This document shows positions 15,265 to 32,527 of a DNA stretch of 64,000 nucleotides, piece by piece. Position numbers and translations under genes: made by a program. The DNA is taken from assembly GCF_024868665.1 (NCBI RefSeq), contig NC_079907.1, forward strand, positions 21,051,796 through 21,115,795, read 5' to 3'. A model generated the notes under the pieces. The model was not told the DNA's origin. It searched no databases and saw nothing but the letters and a program-made list of their open reading frames with translations. Position 1 is the stretch's first letter. Each line of letters opens with the position of its first letter. The stretch comes from Triplophysa rosa. Lineage: Eukaryota > Chordata > Actinopteri > Cypriniformes > Nemacheilidae.

Positions 15265-16097
15265 TGGATACCTTCTTAAAATTGTCTCTCTAAAGCCGGT
15301 AGAGAAAACATGTTTTGAACGGTTGAAGTCAGGCTCATGTTATGGCGTCATGAAGCTGAAAGTATTCCTTTTACTGTACCTATTAAAACAGTTACAACAT
15401 GCATACTGTATCACATGTCCGCTGAATGAAATGTTGCATAGACATTAAACTAAAATGAACCATTAATCAGCTCTTGTTTTAACTGGCTCATATCCTCGTG
15501 TGACCCTTTAATCAGAAATGCTAAGGTCAACACTTCATGCCGTTGCCAATACCATATTTAATTAGGTTTTGGAGTTTGGACTGTCAAGTCATGTGATATC
15601 ATGTACGAATAGTAAGGGTCAGCATTTACAATTGTGTGTTTCATTTCTATAGTGACCTATATATAGGAAACCTAGATTTTCCTGATCAAAGCTTGGCCCT
15701 GTTGATATAAACAGCTAATAAATAATACATGTACGTACTCTGAATGATTATTACAATATTTAGAGAACTGGAGGATAGTCACACCGGATACCATTAAATG
15801 TACAAATACGTTAGGACATGCGTTTATGAATACAGAATAATGAGATCTGCAGTGCCAAATGCCTTTCTTTTTTTAGACATGTCCTACTGTAGGTCCATGC
15901 AATGCAAGGGTACCCAAAAACTGCTTGCAGTAATAAAGTAATCCATGGCACCTTCAGAAATAATGTGTGTCAAAATATTTTTGTTTTGTTTCCGTGGAAC
16001 AGAAAGACTACTGTATATATAAATGTATGTATTAAAATGTCTATTAGGACAGAAAATCCACAGTATAAACCTAGAATAATTGATCGTTTCTGACAAT

Positions 16098-16204
16098 GGG
16101 TAAGGATTCACATCTAAATTTTATAACTTGAGCCAATTAAAAATATATACCTTTATTATTTTTCATTGGCTTAAGTTATAAAATATAGATGTGAATCCTT
16201 ACCC
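16098..16204. mobile_element. Hairpin MITE with 40-bp arms
   Basis: The left arm (16098-16137) begins GGGTAAGGATTCACATCTA and the right arm (16165-16204) ends TAGATGTGAATCCTTACCC. The arms differ at only about three positions and are separated by an AT-rich loop of about 27 bp. The arm identity is much higher than chance, and there is no coding frame. Confidence 0.85.
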
Positions 16205-16344
16205 TAAAACATTTTAATTGATTGAATGAAACCCTTTTTTCAGTGCATCAGTGTACATTGCATAGAGAAAAAATTGCAATAGTACCATGTATCTTAATAC
16301 CGTATATTCTCTTAAATTTTACCCCTAGTATTATTTTTATAAAA

Positions 16345-16425
16345 AAATATATTAAGATGTATGTAAAGCTGCTTTGCAACAATGAAAATTGTGAAAAGCG
16401 CTATATAAATAAAATCGAATTGAGT
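16345..16425 (-). repeat. Fish interspersed repeat, 3'-tail type
   Basis: On the minus strand this reads AATTCGATTTTATTTATATA followed by GCGCTTTTCACAAT, the same unit seen on the plus strand at about 11520-11610. It is a dispersed retro-repeat tail; only this part is present. Confidence 0.6.
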
Positions 16426-17944
16426 CAAAGTAAGGGTAAAACATGAATGGATTTATTAATGCATTCCTCATCTAAAACAATTTTAAATATACTATCTTAC
16501 ATCATGGAAATGTCTTTTGGCAGCTGTGAAAATCATCTTTTTTGTCCGTTTTGATAGTTATTTACAAAGTTGGGTGAGAGACAGGATATGCTGTAGCACC
16601 GACGCAGTATACTGTGTCTGACCATGTAGACTTCAGAACTCACTCACATCACTGACGAATGCCCACACTCACACCACATGCAGACGCGTACAGTATTCAC
16701 AACGTTTCTAAAGTGGGAAAGATCGAGAGCAAAATGCCCATGCATGTCCTTCATTAAAACAGACATTCGGGTTAGCAAGGCTTCTTGTAGCATGCAAGTC
16801 ACACGCATTAATAGGCATTTGTTCAACTAAAGCTTGAATATTTTAGATACTGACGCTGTACCCTTCATCGTAGATCAGGATGAATTGTATTTAATCTCGG
16901 AAGAAAAGATCAAAAGTGGGTTTATCAATACATAAACCCTAGAAAAAAAGTCAAATGTATTAATGTCCATTTCCCCGTGTTTGGAATGGCCAAGTTGTTT
17001 AATAGTTGATAAGAAAACACCTGATTGTTTTTCTGACTGCATTTGGTTTTAAAGTTAAAGCTGCAATCTGAGCAAATACACAGGTAAATCACCTGTGTTC
17101 AAAACCGTCATCTCACCCTTCCCCGATTCACAATGGTAAGCTTATAATGGTGGTTTTTGAGCTGGGCTGTCGGATCAGACTTTGTCAGTTTAACATGATT
17201 TCACTTCAATACATGTAAAGACTACAATTGTTATGTTGATATAAAGGCAAAAGTTACAGTTTGAGGCTTTAACGTAAAATCAAAACGAGCCCTATTTACT
17301 AACCCACTTTCCTATGAAATGTAACTGCATCAGGTCACATTATTCCAAAGGAAAAATATCGGTATAACTTACTCCGCCGCCTTCCCTTTTTCATCGCCAA
17401 GCCCTCAAGTCAGCCACACCCCTTCGACAACGTGTCATACACCAATTCACAATAAAATAAGAATTCAATCAAGTCCCGTCCTATACGTTTTTCTTAGTTA
17501 AAAGAAGTTAAATTGGAGTTAAATTGTCACATTGAGGAAGTAAAATGGCTTGTGAATGTTGTTTCATGTTGACTGACACCAAAGCGAATGCTAATACTGT
17601 AGATGGTTAGCTTTGTACAAGACTGTCTAAATCAACTTAAGTTTCCGTTCCATTGACACTTCCTTTACAACACCAAGAAACACTTCCTTACAGTATGTCA
17701 ACAATTACACTGTACCACTAAGACTTCTCATCTAAACAATATAAAATGGAATATTATGTTCTCTCGGACTGACAAGTCTAGCCAATGGTTCATATACATG
17801 TACAGTAATGTGCATTCAATGTATTAGAACTTGATGGACGCCTATTACCAAACCTGTGAGAGTAGGACGTCATATTTTCCGAAAAGGCTGATTCAAAATA
17901 TTAGAGTTTTGTGTGGGGGTGCCAGGAACTCTCGCTGTGGTATC

Positions 17945-22368
<4,424 letters not shown>

Positions 22369-22892
22369 TTGTAGAAAGGTGGTCTGCTTCACTTCACGGC
22401 CGTAAATATATCTTATTCTGATAAAGCTATCCCAAAGAAATGACAGAAATCTGCAAAAACACGGTCACTGCCCTCTTTGCAGCAACGGTTTTGACGCCGA
22501 ACATCAACGAGATCTCCGGAAAAAGCCGAAAGGATTTAAAGGAACAGCAGCCCACGCACGCTGCCTTGAGAGGGATTGGCTATTCCATAAAACAGTAATA
22601 CAGCAATAGCGCACGAACTATTTATTTGTTTGTTTTTAATAGTAAATAAAGCAGTAGTATTTCAGTGACACGTCACCTCCTAGTTTTGCATGTGTGGCAT
22701 CCACTTGTTATTCATCTTGGAAACATTACAGCTATTTAGTTTATTATTTCAACTGGAGGTGAAAACGTCCAACCATAAAAATGAGCCCAACCAAATAATT
22801 AAGGAAAATGCATATTTTTTTTCTCTCAACCTGAACTTGGATAGTCAAGTGTAGTCTTTGAATCGTGGGATCTCATGCACACATTTACGTGT

Positions 22893-22960
22893 TACATTTA
22901 CATTTATGCATTTGGCAGGTGCTTTTATCCAAAGCAACTTACAGTGCATTTATTTGATAA
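22893..22960. repeat. tRNA-derived SINE tail fragment
   Basis: Contains TTACATTTATGCATTTGGCA, then GCTTTTATCCAAAGCAACTT. This is the body/tail segment of the SINE seen in fuller form at 36663-36822. The tRNA-like head is absent. Confidence 0.7.
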
Positions 22961-23481
22961 GATGTGTGTTCCTTAGAATAAAAAACAGAGCTTGCTCAGA
23001 GCTTCTTTAAACCACACATTTATTAAACAACACCCAGGCAAGTAGCAAAACTCCAATGGTAAAAAAAAGTATCTTAAAATATACAATTTATAAGTGCCAC
23101 ACATAAGCGCATCGTTGGACAATATGGCACATTTGAAATATTTCACAAATAAGATTTGTGAACTAGCTCTGATATTTCACTGAATCAAAATAAATATAAA
23201 AACTACAAATTGTAAAAAAAATGCTGTTACCTGATTACTCAATAATGCAAACCAAACCAAAATACATACATTTAAAGAGACAGAAATACAGGCCTTGTTG
23301 TTCAATACATTTTTTCTCATTCACATAAAATGTCCACTATAATTTCCATCTTTATTTCATGTAAAAATATCTTGCGGTAAATCTACTATGCGTAGTCTAA
23401 AAGTGTCCTGTAAAACTGATGTTGGATGTAGAACATTCCGTACCAAACTTTGGTAAAACGCTGATGTCTTGGCAAGCAGGT

Positions 23482-26400
23482 TCACTTTTTAGGGCTGAAG
23501 TGTGCGAGAGGGGATCCCTGGACGTAGGTGTGAATGGCATTCTGGAGGAAGCTGGCTCTCTGGGCTTCGTCCTCACGCATGCGCTGAATCTCTCCTTCTC
23601 TAATACGCAGCCGCTCAAGCAGAGAGGAGATCTCACTTTCTTTGTCCAGAAGGGCCTCTCTGTGGGTAGAGCTGAGAACTGATCCAAAAACACAAACACA
23701 CATTTACTGAGCCAATGATTCAACAGCCTGTAACATGGGCATCAGAATACAGAAATGAACAGAATCTCTATATAAAAACTAGAATAAATCTTAGTGTTGT
23801 GCTTGGTGATGATTGATGTACCCTTCATCTCTCTTTCCAGAGCAGCGATCTTCTCTTTCAGGCCACCCTGCGCTGTCCTCTCGGCCTGAAGGTGACCAAT
23901 TTGCTCCTGCAGTTCAACCCGAACTCGTGCCACTTCTGCCACTTTTTCTTGCTCTTTCCCTGCAAGCTCCTGTGGTTCAGACACAGGGAGAGAGGTCAGG
24001 AGATTCACAGACTTCGCGTGAGTGAAACCAAAAAAGTCTGAAACAGATGAAATCGATTATGGTAGTCAAAGTTAAATATTAGACATGGTCTTCAATAGCA
24101 TACGTTTATGCACATAATGGCTTAAATGGAGTGACTTCTCAATCAGAGGAATCATCTTTTTTGACCAAACAACCACAGATGTTTATTGCAAAATACAGCA
24201 CAAATCTAGTTAATAATTATTTCCTACTGAATGAACAACAAATAATATTTTATACAAATACTAAACACCGTACAAAACAATATTAAGCTACACTATTTAT
24301 ATATTTAGAATGTTGACAAGAGATATTCACAACCTTGCTTAATTTGATATAACCCGAAAAATCACTAATGCAATATATTGCTCAGGCTTAAAGGAGCTGT
24401 ATGTAACATTGACATCTAGCGGTTGAGCGTGGTATTGCAGTCCAAATTCAAAATATTGGCGAGGGTTTTTCCCCGCCCGCCCCTCCTCCTCAGACTCAGG
24501 AGTTGCCAGACACTTACAGGAGTGCAATGGACAGCATCAATATTTACCCATATTTACAGGCCACATTGCTGTCTCGTTTAAATAACCGTAATAAAATTGT
24601 ATATTACTCCTCGTAAGTTGTAAAACAATAATTCTTTCTAAGTTTGCAACGTAATAGTACCGGAAAGGGTGGAATCTGCTCTGCTCTGATCCAGATGGTT
24701 TGTTTGCTGCAATATGCAGCGCTTGTCGCCAACTGGCAACCGAGCTGTCGAAATACACTAGTGGGTAAATCGTCAGTGGGCGGGGTCACACGGTCCAAAA
24801 CGAAAACAGACATTCCGGCACGGAAAGCACATTTCTGAGTGGATTAACTGGTTATAACATTGTTTTTTGGACAAACCAATACATGAACTTAGCACGTTTT
24901 CTAAAGGTCTACGAACACATTAAGCTATTGTTTTGATTTAATACAGTAAAATTATTACATACAGCTCCTTTAATGGCCAGTACCTGCTGTAACTCCTCTA
25001 TCCTGCGGCGGAGTGTGTCCATCTCAATGCTTTGCTGGCCGACTCTGGCGAGCAGCTCTGCTACGGTTTGTTTCTGCTGGGTGCAGTGGTTCTGAGACTC
25101 ATCCCGAGACTGACGAACCGCTCGCAGTTTCTCTTCCAGGCTGCTCAAATGCTGTTGCTGCAGAGAAGACAACAGCTCGTCTGGGTACGAATAACTAGTA
25201 GCTTTGACACACAATACTAATACTGCTATTTAAACGTGGTGCATACCTCCTCCAGGCGCACTTGGGCACGGACTTTTCCAAGCTCCTCCTCAGCTTGCGC
25301 TCTCTCGGTCACCAGAGATGCTTTGACTCTGCTGAGCTCCTACACGCAAGTCAAAGCAGATCGATTTTTGTCCCAAGTGCATATGTGTTTTTAATTCAAC
25401 GATATACCATTAAACCAATGAACCACCCTTCCAAAATCAAATGGGTCAGTATCAGTTTATTATACACATCATTCGGACATCAATACCATAACACTATCGT
25501 AGTGCCATGCTGCATGTAAGAGCTGCGTGAGTTCTAAAACGTGTGTAAATATTGATCAATTATTTGATTTTTGAGCGATCTGTTCCTTCAAAACTGTCTT
25601 TGTCTACCTCCTCTAACTGGATCCTCTGTCCTTCAAGTTTAAGAATGCGATCTTGTAGAGCTCTCTCGCTGTCTTCTTGGTGTCTTGTTAGATGATCCAC
25701 CTGGAGCAACAGGAAAATAAACTTACATCAGCATGTGACCAAAAGTGGAAACAGTGGCTAGGTGGATTTAATGTCTTCACCTCCTTCTGTCGTAAACTGT
25801 CCATATCTTCAAGTGTCTGCTTAGATCTTCTCTTCTCCGTGTCCAACCGTTCTGGTGGCGAGAACCAAGATATTTTCAACTCGATCCCGGAGAAAAAAAA
25901 TGAAATAGCTGGTTTTTGTGAATGGCAGACCTTCATTCTGAACAAGGCGCAGCTTTAGTTCAGCAGTGGTGTTGGTGAGTTCTTGCTTCAGCTCAAAGAT
26001 TTGCTCCTGTTGCATCTTACATCTGCGTTCCGTCTCATCCAACTGAGGGATCAACATTCTGGTTACAGCTAGCAAACGCATGCAACTGCTCCTCCAAAAA
26101 CAACGAAGATTTCTTCTGCACCTTGTTTAGAAGCTGGAGGTTCTTCTCTGACAGAGCGTTCACTTCCTTTAAAAGCTTGGCCTCCCTTAGGGCACTCTCC
26201 TACAGGACAAGTTATGTTTAAAAATGACTTTTTTATATTATAAAGTCAATCTACTATCAACAAAATGTTCGATTAAATGTAATGTTAAAAAATAAGGAAT
26301 ACTACATACTGTATCTACAATACAACAATCTACGGTTATAAATACGTTATAAATACCTCCTGTTCCTTTTTTATGTCTCTGGACTGCTTTTCTCGGAGTT

Positions 26401-29400
26401 CTGTTTTCTCCATTTTGACTCTGGTTAGCAATTCACCCAGGCCATGGGATTTCTGCTGCGACAGAGCCAGAGCTGCCTCTGTCATCTGCAATCTAAACAA
26501 AATATAAAAGGTATGCTCTTTTCTGTTGGAATGTGGAAAATCTAGGTGAAAATGTACACCAATCAAAGGTGATGTGTGTGTTTCTTCTAACAATATAGTA
26601 TAGTGTTCATAATGTAAACTATTTAAGTATAGCAAAATGTTAGAATTGTCTATAATTGTTCCGATTAGGCCTCAGAAACGATGGCAGTTTTAAAGGTTGC
26701 TTACTTGGCTGTGAGAGAATTCACCGCTGATTTCTGCTCATTCAGTGCTTCCTGTAACTGCCCCAGACGTGTGGATGAATTTCTGTGGAAACACAAAACC
26801 AGTTAGTTATACTAGTTTCTATGTTTTATGTAAGACATCCACACATAACAAAAAGTTACAGGGTTTTTCCTGCATAGAGAAATTGGAGGCGGCCGCCTCC
26901 GTCAAATGTCGTGCCGCCTCAGGCTCTCGCCAAAATTATGTTGCGAGTCTTCACAAGAAATGCTGAGTGCATTTAACAGACTGTCATTTGTAACTGCAGT
27001 TGCGACATTACGCCACAGTGGAGGCGCTGTTTCGTTATCAGCACACTGAGGCGCTAAAAAGAGTTGCAGAACAAGAGCCAGCCTGTGTTTCACGGCTGTT
27101 TGTTTAGCATCCAAGTACGATAAATTTCTTGACATTTCTTAAATTAACATGATGTATATAATTGTAATGTCTTTAGCTGTGCAGTTGGATCGTTGAATCA
27201 GCGTATACTGTACACAGCGAGTTCGCCAGTATGAACGCACATTGCGTTCAGAACGACTCGCACACGAATGACTCATTTGAACCGATTCATTTAAACTATT
27301 GAACTTTTCAGTCACTAGCGAATATAAGAGATCCTTGAATCATTTAAAGTGAACCACAGAGAATGCAAGATGTGAATGAGCTTTGCTCATTTAGAAAGAC
27401 TGGTTAATTCAGTTGGCTATTGTGGGCTGAAAAGTTAGTTGAAATGATAAAAAACATTTCTGTTTGGTTGAATAAAAGTAATGTTTTATATAACTTAATA
27501 ATTGTCATATTTATCTAATTTTGTTAGAACTTTTAATATGTCAAAATCAAAGTCACTTTGGTTAAGCCACTTAAAGGTACGGTAGGCCTACGCGTGTGTG
27601 TGTGTGTGTATGTGTGTGTGTGTGTGTGTGCGTGTGTGTGAGTGTACAAGATCAGGATGGCACCACCTCCGCCTCATTTTGAGCCAGGAAAAACCCTGAA
27701 GTTTACTTTACTTACTTTAGCTTCAAAACTCATTTTAAAATAAAATTCACACACGCCATCTAAAACACATGCCATGCAGATTTAACATCAGATTTGGTTC
27801 TTGCATGTCACGTGACTGCTAGCAATGCAGCAAGTTTAAATATACATGCCAGGTAAAAAAGCACACTAAAAATGTTTTTCTACAATACACCAAAAGTAAT
27901 AACATTTGTTGTATATTAAGTACAAAATTATTGCGTAAAAACAGAGCACTTTTAGTACATTGAAGTGTATTATAATGCACCTATTTGACCTAGTCTTTTT
28001 TGGAGCATCATGTCAGAACAACAAGAGAATGTTCAATATTGTGGCAACTAACAGTGCAGCGTTATACTGTATTACCACATATTGTCCCACTGACCTGCTG
28101 CTTCTTCCCATCTCATCTTTCTGTCTGTCAATGGTCTCCATCAGGCTAAGAAACTGGAGGGAATGGGTGTTAGTTTTAAACCATCCAGGCTAAAACCAGC
28201 GGCACAGAACATCCTCATTCTCACCTGTCTGCCCTTCTCGTCCTTCAGCAGCTGGATCTCTTTAGTGAGAACATGGGTCTTGCTCCGACTCTCTCGAAGT
28301 GTGGACTGCCTGTCCGTGTTGTGATTCATGGACTGTTCTGATGAGAAATTGTTATAAGAAGATACACACAGGGGGGTTAAAGCAAAATAAAAACCTGAGC
28401 CTAAACTTTCTTTTTGCAGGGTTGCGAGAGTAGACACATACGCAGGGTTATTTGTCAAACAAAAAAGAACATTATTTAAACATTATTTCCCTTGAAACTA
28501 ACTAGTAACATGCCGTTTTTTGAGCTTCTCAGACAGATGTTTCTTAAACTTTGATGGTATGTGTATGGATCATAGAATGACTCGAAAGAAGTGGGGGCAT
28601 AATTATAACCCACAAAACCATAGTTTTACGCAATTATGGTATATAAAAACATAGCTTAACTTTAAGCCCTGTACACAAATCTTTTGCTTAGACCTTGATA
28701 TTAAAAACTTTCCCATAAACAGAACGCTATTGCTTTTATTGAGTAAACACTGAGCTTTCAAGGTTTTCAATATTCCACCACTGTCATAAGCAAAATAACA
28801 AAAGGGTTTTCTTGACAAGGGTAATTTATTACTGTAGTACTTCAGTACTGTGATTTTATTATGTGAAACAATGAAGTGGTACCAGTAAAGATATAAATGA
28901 ATCCCAGGATATGAATCGGTAATTTAGGAATATCAGCCCTGAGCCCGCGGAATGGTGCAACTGACCAATCAGAACAGAGTATTCCAGATAATTGTGTTAC
29001 ACCTGGATATACACAGATGCTTTGACATTCTTGAAAATGTGGAAATCAAAGCTCATCTTACCAATTGCTCTGAGTGTATCACTGGGAATGTTGTTTCCAG
29101 CCATCTCAAGTTTGAGCAGTGTTCGGTTCTGCTGCATTGCCTCCAGCAGAGATCGACCACCCAGCAAACCAATGTTGTTCCACCTGAGATCTGCACACAC
29201 AAACAGATCATTCTAACGGACATTACATCAGACGACAACATAGGTGACAGACCAATGTCTAAATCACACAACTAAAATGTACAAAGACTGCAATAAACAT
29301 GGCAAGCATAGTACAGCAAGGTTCAAAGCAGTTTTGCAAAACATTTACATGACATCATGCTCACATAACTGGGTTGCACAACAACACAGCCTCTGTTTAT

Positions 29401-31201
29401 ACCCAACAGTGGAACTGGTTTCACTGATTTGTTGCAAAACTTACCCAACTCTTGCAAAGTGGTGTTCCTTTTGAGCGCTATACAGAGTTCTGCTGCTCCC
29501 TGGTGGTTAATTTGGTTATTACGCAGGTCGAGCTGAGTAAGAGAAGTGTTGGAGGCCAAACCTTCACAAAATATGGCAAATCCTTCCTCCCACATTCCCA
29601 GAGCATTCCACTCCAGCACAAGCCTCCAGACAAAACAGAAACAATCATTTGACTTGTTATGACATTTTTGGGTAATAAAATGAAGGATAATAAATAAATA
29701 AATAAATGTAACAAAAACTAGGACAAATTGATGGTAATTCACTTACCTACGCAGTATTTTGTTCCTCACTAACAGCTGTCCCAAAGCCTCTGCTCCTGTT
29801 CCTCTCATATTGTTTCCCTTGAGATAAAAGTTTGGTTGTTTGTTTAGAGATTTTAATGCAGATTAGATATGTAACACAGCAAGAGACAGACTAGTATAAT
29901 CAGTCTTTACCTTCAGATCCAACATTTTCACTGTGGTGTTGGAGCAAAGCCCATGAAGTAGCAGCTTGGCACCTAGAATTCATTCAATGGAACGGAAAGC
30001 GCTCATTCAATTTAACATTTTTTTCTGTTCACGGCATAGCAATATGAACGAACAGAAAAAAGCACAAAAAGAAAAACATGTTGAAAAACCGCACAAACTT
30101 ACATTTCTTTTACATTTTACAATAATAGCTCATCCAAGGATGACAAATTCAGGGGAATCTCAAAGACATTTATATTACATAAGATAATAAAGCCTGTTAA
30201 AATAGTTCTTTGACACATTTTCACTTTCAAATTTTCCAAAATGATCACATTTTCATTAAAGGGACAGTTCACCCAAAAATAAAAATTCTGTCATCATTGA
30301 CCTATATACCGCGGACACACTGATACACTTCTCAAAATCACTGAGACATTTCTCAGAATATCTTGTGTCATTTACAAGTTTTGAATGAATAAATGATAAA
30401 TGCCGGAATTTGTATTTTGTGTGAACTATCCCTTTAATAGACATTAATTGTTAAAGGGACAGTTCACCCAAAAATGAAAATTCGGTCATCATTTACTCAC
30501 CCTCATGTAAGTTACTTTGTTCTGATGAACACAAAGGAAGATATTTGGAAGAATGTTAGCAATTTTCAGTTCTGGAAAATCATTGACTACTATAGACTAC
30601 CAAATTAAAGGGCAGTCAAAGGTGTCCCAGAACTGTTTGTTTTTCTAAAGTCTTCAAAATATCTCATTTTGTGTTCAACAGAACAAAAAATATACAATAT
30701 TGTTTTTTCTATTATGCTAGTGGATGATGTCCCAGAACTGAAAATGGCTAACATTCTTCCAAATATCTTTCTTTCTGTTCAACAGAGCAAAGACATGTAT
30801 ACAGGTTTGAAACTACCTGGGCTGAGTAAATGGTGACAGAACTTTTATTTTTGGGTGAACTATCCCTTTAAAGCAAGATTCATTTTTAAAGCAAAACATT
30901 TTTTTCGTTTGAATTTTTGTGGAAAATGTGAACATTTTTCATGCGATTTACCCATTTACATCACATACCCACCTTCCTCACTGAGCATGCAGTCGCTGAG
31001 AATGATCTCTGTGAAAACCGTGTCATTCTGCAGAACTCTGCCCAGCGCACTGCAGGTGTCCACAGTGATGCTCTGCCCGCTCAGGTCCAGTCTACGGCTG
31101 CCAGTCACTGTTCTTGTGTCCAGCTGAGCTAGCACTGACTCCTGTGTGTCTATACCACCCTCCTTACACAGCCTCTGATACGTCCTCCTGAAGTCCTCCA
31201 T
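23482..31201 (-). CDS. lrrc45: Leucine-rich repeat-containing protein 45 (centrosome linker)
   Basis: Seventeen coding exons, in coding order: 30973-31201, 29911-29972, 29747-29817, 29445-29623, 29062-29190, 28225-28337, 28095-28153, 26705-26782, 26357-26492, 26122-26199, 25931-26042, 25781-25851, 25608-25700, 25247-25339, 24984-25157, 23822-23969 and 23482-23678. The total is 2022 nt, 673 aa, close to human LRRC45 (about 670). The N-terminal third has ribonuclease-inhibitor-type leucine-rich repeats (for example the LDLRNNQI and [11 protein letters not shown] units). From about residue 245 the protein is almost continuous coiled coil rich in E, Q, K and R, ending [13 protein letters not shown]. 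The human protein is a fibre-like centrosome linker component. The ATG at 31201 is the only Met start in the first coding exon; upstream frame is open but without ATG. A noncoding first exon probably ends at 31743 (donor GTTAGA). Confidence 0.95.
24388..24973. mobile_element. TTAA-flanked (piggyBac-type) MITE next to an lrrc45 5' splice site
   Basis: Perfect 15-bp inverted ends (AGGAGCTGTATGTAA at 24392 and its complement ending at 24969), each flanked by TTAA, the target site of piggyBac transposons. It is about 578 bp with no transposase. On the lrrc45 strand it begins only ten bases after the last base of the 24984-25157 exon, directly behind the donor GTACTG. Confidence 0.85.
26859..27698. 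mobile_element. DNA transposon remnant with CAGGGTTTTTCCTG ends
   Basis: The left end CAGGGTTTTTCCTG at 26859 is matched exactly by its inverse CAGGAAAAACCCTG at 27685-27698. It carries a GC-rich subterminal block near 26890, a GT microsatellite (27592-27640), and no recognisable transposase. Flanking AAGTTA/AAGTTT could be a decayed target duplication. It lies in the lrrc45 intron between the 28095 and 26705 exons. hAT membership is plausible from the CAGGG end but unproven. Confidence 0.75.
27592..27640. repeat. (GT)n microsatellite
   Basis: A GT run of about 48 bases with a few A and C interruptions, inside the CAGGG-ended element. Confidence 0.95.
30256..30437. mobile_element. MITE, TTCACCCA-end family, copy 1 of a tandem pair
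   Basis: Ends ATTAAAGGGACAGTTCACCC and GTGAACTATCCCTTTAAT. It lies in lrrc45 intron 1 (between the 30973 and 29911 exons), 14 bp from a second copy in the same orientation. Confidence 0.85.
30451..30872. mobile_element. MITE, TTCACCCA-end family, copy 2 of a tandem pair
   Basis: Ends TTAAAGGGACAGTTCACCCA and GGGTGAACTATCCCTTTAAA. Longer (422 bp) than copy 1, with an internal inverted repeat around AGATATTTGGAAGAATGTTA. It ends about 100 bp from the lrrc45 first coding exon. Confidence 0.85.
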
Positions 31202-31742
31202 AACTCCACACTGCTCCGTCACCCCCTCACTGTACTACGAAGAGATCAGAGAGAAACAACACACAGTTAGACAATGTTAACTGGGATGGCAAGCGCAATC
31301 AGCATAGAAAGAATGAGTGGAATTGCGTTTATACTGCACTTTATGTGCTTGTATCTGCATGGTTAAGATGCTACACACAGCATTATATAATGTTCTTACT
31401 GCTTTATATCTCCAATGGTCAAATACATTAGTTTACTTAGCATCTGTGTCTGCTGATGTAAAGGTAATCATGCTTGCAGACATGTGTATTTGCTTTGTAT
31501 GCAAGTATAACCCCATAAATTCAACTAACCTAACGTTGCACTTCAGGAATATGGACTATTACCTCCTACAGTATTTCTACAATTCTTGACGTATAAAATA
31601 GACATGTGATATTTATTTACACATATTTACAATGGAGTTACCAATAGCTTTGACTTGAACAGGGCGCTTCGTGCAATATTAAATTGCCGAATAAGCTTAT
31701 AAGTGAAAAGGGCAATATTCGAGTGATGAAGATACTTCTAAC

Positions 31743-32527
31743 CTTTAGTTCCGGCGTTAAAAGGCATCACTTTATCGGTGTTATTGTGCCAGCAGCTGCT
31801 GTTCAGCCTCTCGTCTTCACTAGCTGATTGTTTCTTTTGACAGTTTCAAGTAACCAGGAAGTAACTCACTTCCGGTGTTAAGCCGCGGAATTGTGGGATA
31901 TGTAGTTGAAGATGAGCGCTCCCAGCGCGGTCTGTAGGCAACTTTTAAGATGCATTTCTCTGCAAGGAGACAAAGAAGTTTTCCTCACCAGTATCGTGTT
32001 AATATTACAAAATGATATATATATACATACAGTATATATATATTTAGATATTTGGCAAGGTGAAACATTTGTTTTGTTTTTTTAAAGTACCTGTACGGTA
32101 CGTAAACGTAATGTTTCTTGATTTATCTCTCACATGTTATGCAGAAAAAATATATAATCTACATAATAAAAAATGACACGCTTTTTCTTGGTTGATAACT
32201 GCTAACTAATCAGTAAATCAATAATCATATACCAAAGATATTACGCATAAACCAATAAAAGACAGTGATTCAGTAGAGGGGGAGCATTTGCTCTGTGTTG
32301 TATAAGATTGCCCTAGTAACTGATGGATGATTCATTTAGAAACATGAGCATTCCTATGAAGATCTGGTGCCCAGAAGGAAGGAGAGATACCAAAAGTCAA
32401 CATACTTAACATCAGGCATAGATATTTTTATATACCATATGTTTGTATAGCACATTTGAATATCATCTATTTGTATGATGTATATTTTGTTCTTTAAACA
32501 GTTTGTTAATTGATTGATTAATTGGGC
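31743..32527. promoter_or_regulatory. Head-to-head promoter interval between lrrc45 and the WD40 gene
   Basis: It separates the putative noncoding exon of lrrc45 (minus) from the ATG of the WD40 gene (plus). ETS-like GGAAGT sites lie at about 31857-31862 and, inverted, 31868-31875 (ACTTCCGG). A ZNF143/SBF-like ACTACATATCCCACAAT block reads on the minus strand at about 31891-31907. At 32307-32320 the sequence ATTGCC-CT-AGTAAC matches the RFX X-box pattern at 11 of 12 defined positions. These are pattern matches by eye, not binding evidence. Confidence 0.55.
32307..32320 (+). promoter_or_regulatory. Candidate RFX X-box upstream of the WD40 gene
   Basis: ATTGCCCTAGTAAC fits the X-box pattern GTNRCC(0-3)RGYAAC except for the first base; the right half-site AGTAAC is perfect. 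It lies 208 bp upstream of the predicted start codon, and X-boxes drive many ciliary genes. A single motif of this length can occur by chance. Confidence 0.5.

Noticed and set aside
31202..31222. An upstream start for lrrc45
   Set aside because: The codon at 31222 is GTG; the ATG at 31201 matches the known LRRC45 N-terminus.
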